From assembly GCA_029378245.1 (NCBI GenBank), contig JARKIF010000014.1:186001-250000 (forward strand): a stretch of DNA of 64,000 bases. The letters run 5' to 3'. This document shows, one piece after another, positions 61,513-64,000 of this stretch. Below the pieces are notes generated by a model, which made no database searches, had not been told where the DNA came from, and saw only the letters and a program-made list of their open reading frames with translations. The position numbers and the translations under genes were made by a program. The DNA comes from Roridomyces roridus (Eukaryota > Basidiomycota > Agaricomycetes > Agaricales > Mycenaceae). Positions within the stretch are counted from its first letter, which is position 1. Each line of letters begins with the position of its first letter.

Positions 61513-62641
61513 CTTGAGACGATGGAGGCAAGATTGCACGGTAAACAATCTGCACTATATATCCCTCTCCGTGCTGCGGGCACAGCACTCGCCGTTGCTG
61601 CGGTCAATGTGGCTTGCTGCGGTGGCTGATCCCAGTGATCAAACCTGCCGGTATTCAACTTCTTTGCACACCGGATTGGATGAGATGTACATTGCATTGA
61701 CCACGATTACAGTCCTTGGCAACCAACATTAGAAGCATATTTAATGAAAGCAGAGACCATAAAATAAGCGATCCCGAATCGGGAAAAGAAAGAAAATGCC
61801 ACGGGCCTTTGACAATTGCTGGGAAACAACATACCGTATTTCACACAAGCCAGAACCCATATTTGGGTGGTCTTTGATCTCATTCGGGGGTCGGTCTGTG
61901 AGCCCGTCCACTAGGGCCACTGTGTTGGCGATAGGCCGTCGCTTAAGCCTCGAATGCACATATGACCGGAATGCGATGCAGCACAAAATGAAATGGGCCG
62001 CGTACCCGAAGTGCAAAGCAAATGTATCGTTGATAGGCAGGTCGAATCTCGGAGTACTTACCGGGACTGAATTCAAAACGGTAATCGTGGAAGCGAGATC
62101 AGTGAGCGAACAAACCAGCGGAACACATTCGGACGGAGCCCGAACGTCGAGCGAGAAGAGTTGTGATGGTCAAAAACCTAGTTTGGTCAAGTGCCAATGA
62201 ACGTGCGCGGACCAGGAGTCCCATCTGTTGGCAGAGGTCAGCGAGCAGTCCTCGAGGAATGGAAAAGACGGGGTCCCGCAAAGACTTGATGAAAGACGGG
62301 GTTTCTATACATTTCTTGTGTCGTCAATGCAGAACCCAAATCTAGATGCATTCGAGCGTGCGTCGCAGTCGGAACGCGTATATTCAAAGGATCTTGGTAG
62401 AAAGACAGTGATGGTGAGCAGCCGAGGCTGCTCTACAAGGGTACATCGATGCGGGAACAATTCCGATAATGAGTCCAGTCCGAGCGTTTCAGGATTACAA
62501 GTACAAGGGAGTGAGCGGATGCTGAGATGCGAATAGGCCTGTCGGATATCAATGAGTGCGCGGGGCGAGATAATCGCGGGTGATGGAAGACGGGAAGAAC
62601 GGTCCTAGGGGGAGTCGGCGATGGGTTACGTTGTTACCCCC
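61513..62641. other. Unassigned 1.1-kb stretch
   Basis: No gene is supported here with confidence. The minus strand has open segments (PINDTFALHFGYAAHFILCC at about 61960-62035, DPVFSIPRGLLADLCQQMGL at about 62218-62280) and a textbook donor (ccggtaagtact near 62060), which could be parts of one short spliced gene or a decayed one. The plus strand is open over similar parts. Without a homologue I cannot choose. The right end should include the 3' UTR of the RING gene and the left end the promoter of copy B. Confidence 0.4.
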
Positions 62642-63853
62642 TCAGACGCCCAATCGCTGCTTGAGGTCCACAAAATCCTGAGAACGAAAAGTGGTCCAAC
62701 ACGTGAGCAAAACTTGCATCTCCTTCTTTCCCTCGCTATTCCATCTCAGAATCAAGCACAGCATACACAAACAGGACTCACCGGTCCCTCTTGAGCCATT
62801 CTGCACGGAGCTTGCCACCCTCCCTCCAACACGCCAAGTCGGAATTGGCCACTTCCAATTCTTCTTCTTCCTTCGATCTGCCCTTCTTGCGCCCCCATTC
62901 CATATCCCATTCCGATCCGGGCGGCCAATTGCCCTCGCTCTCCTCGCGTTTCACGACGAGATGCGAACCGGCAGAAGACTGTGCGAGCTTCTCTATCATT
63001 GCCTCGCACATGGCTGCGGCGGTCCGGTTGGGGACCTGCGAAGAAATGTTAACGGCATGCAACTACTGAACTTTTGAACGCACGAATGGAAAGGTGATAT
63101 CTAGGTAGTCACATGAGAGCCAGGAAGCATGAACACATCTGTGCGACGTACCTAGACGAGGCACTCGGTCTGGCGTGATAACAAGCAGGGAGCGACACAT
63201 GGGACAGTCCACGGATTCATGCCAACCGCCGCAGGCCTTGTGAAGGCGAGAGAAGAAATGTCGCAGGATGCAGAGGGCACAAAAGGAGTGGCCACAGGCC
63301 CCTGGATTCAAACTGAAAGGTTGGGCCATGATCTGGATAAGCATGAGCCAGAGCTGGGACTTGTCACGTTAAGGGTACCTCGAAACATCTATTCACGTCA
63401 GTAGGATAATTGGTGTATAGGCAGGACTGCACTGACAAGGGACATGTGAAGTGCTCTTCGAGGTCATCCAATATGGACTTGGATTGACGCGTTGCAATCT
63501 GAGAGAGGATGGTGGCTGCCTCGTCCTCTTTCCGCGAGAGAGACCGCGAGCGTTCGTCGAGCTCATCGGACTTGCGCTTGACCTCCAGCTCACGCAGCTC
63601 GAGATTCATTTCGCGACGAATCAGCTCGGATGGCGTGATTCGAGTCGAACGGCGGGCTGTTCGAGTGCGTCGGAGACGCATGCTTGTCGTCTCCGCTGCT
63701 TGGGCTGCCGTGGGATCTCAACGATGGGGACAGTCTTGACCTCTGAACGCACAACATGAGGAACGAATAGAAAAGGACGAGATACGCACCCTGATTGTTG
63801 AGGCGGGAAGAGCGACGGGTGCTGGGGCGCGCAGAGGTCGCGGCTTTGGGCAT
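62642..63853 (-). CDS. RING finger protein (C3HC4)
   Basis: This is a probable E3 ubiquitin ligase, about 310 residues, in six exons. It starts MPKAATSARPSTRRSSRLNN. A coiled-coil region follows (IRREMNLELRELEVKRKSDE, LSRKEDEAATILSQIATRQS). The RING is built by splicing CPL to CFEVPLT and then LNPGACGHSFCALCILRHF, giving CPLC, C-x-H-x2-C-x2-C, and the last pair in SVDCPMC. The C-terminal part is basic and charged (MEWGRKKGRSKEEEELEVAN, ACWREGGKLRAEWLKRD) and ends EGKKEMQDFVDLKQRLGV. That ending requires two small introns flanking a 22-nt exon (CGAGGG...ATGCAA), chosen because it alone keeps a sensible frame. The gene lies at the right edge of the window but is complete. The substrate is unknown. 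Confidence 0.83.
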
Positions 63854-64000
63854 CGCTGGCTGGTAACAACAAGACCAAACAACACCTTCACACCTACTTG
63901 GTACTCTTCAAAGCACTCTTGCCACTTCGCTCAGTGCTCACCTGTGCTCATCTTCATCTTCATTCATCTCATCTTCTTATCGCGGGACCCGATCTTTGCA
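63854..64000. promoter_or_regulatory. Upstream region of the RING gene, window edge
   Basis: These 147 bp lie upstream of the RING protein ATG on the minus strand. They are rich in ct/tc on the plus strand (cattcatctcatcttcttatc). Nothing else is discernible. Confidence 0.3.

Overview
The window is nuclear DNA of a basidiomycete fungus, most likely an Agaricomycete. Nearly every gene is broken by many short introns (about 45-60 nt, GT..AG), spacers are only about 100-600 bp, and several families are typical of that group: a TKL-type kinase with a VHGD catalytic loop, a linoleate diol synthase-like oxygenase, a DUF7330-like pair and a CRIB-PAK kinase. I see no tRNA, rRNA, CRISPR array, bacterial operon or virus. 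The species cannot be named from the sequence.

Layout. 1-5.8 kb (minus): 5' end of coatomer delta, sorting nexin MVP1, and a PMT4-type protein O-mannosyltransferase. 6.4-13.4 kb (minus): a RING-H2/PH/VWA scaffold of the FAR1/STE5 kind and a Zn(II)2Cys6 transcription factor. 13.4-15 kb: gene-poor, with tandem repeats and a 364-bp element with inverted ends. 15-21 kb (minus): a fatty-acid dioxygenase/P450-like fusion whose P450 cysteine is replaced by tyrosine, then coatomer epsilon. 21.1-25.3 kb (plus): a membrane-anchored beta-propeller/amidohydrolase. 25.4-26.4 kb: a possible small ORF and a 177-bp hairpin MITE. 26.4-28.5 kb (plus): PAK/STE20 kinase. 28.9-38.3 kb (minus): TEL1/ATM kinase. 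38.8-46.4 kb (minus): cystathionine beta-synthase catalytic core, a membrane-anchored heparinase II/III-like enzyme, an unrecognised Ser/Arg-rich protein and a C2H2 protein. 46.8-56.9 kb (plus): DUF202 membrane protein, GVP36 BAR protein, a PH-CH-TKL kinase locus, a FAD oxidoreductase and a J-protein. 57.1-63.9 kb (minus): an M20 amidohydrolase, two tandem paralogues of a DUF7330-like family and a RING protein.

Most genes are housekeeping and do not form an obvious pathway cluster. Loose themes are membrane trafficking (two COPI subunits, MVP1, GVP36) and signalling (FAR1/STE5-like scaffold, PAK, TEL1, TKL kinase). The best candidates for new biology are the PH-CH-TKL arrangement, the cysteine-less P450 domain, the FAR1/STE5-like scaffold, two non-autonomous elements, and a promoter-sized block present twice (45.2 and 46.6 kb). 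Exon junctions were read by eye from splice signals and reading frame; start codons were checked as ATG.
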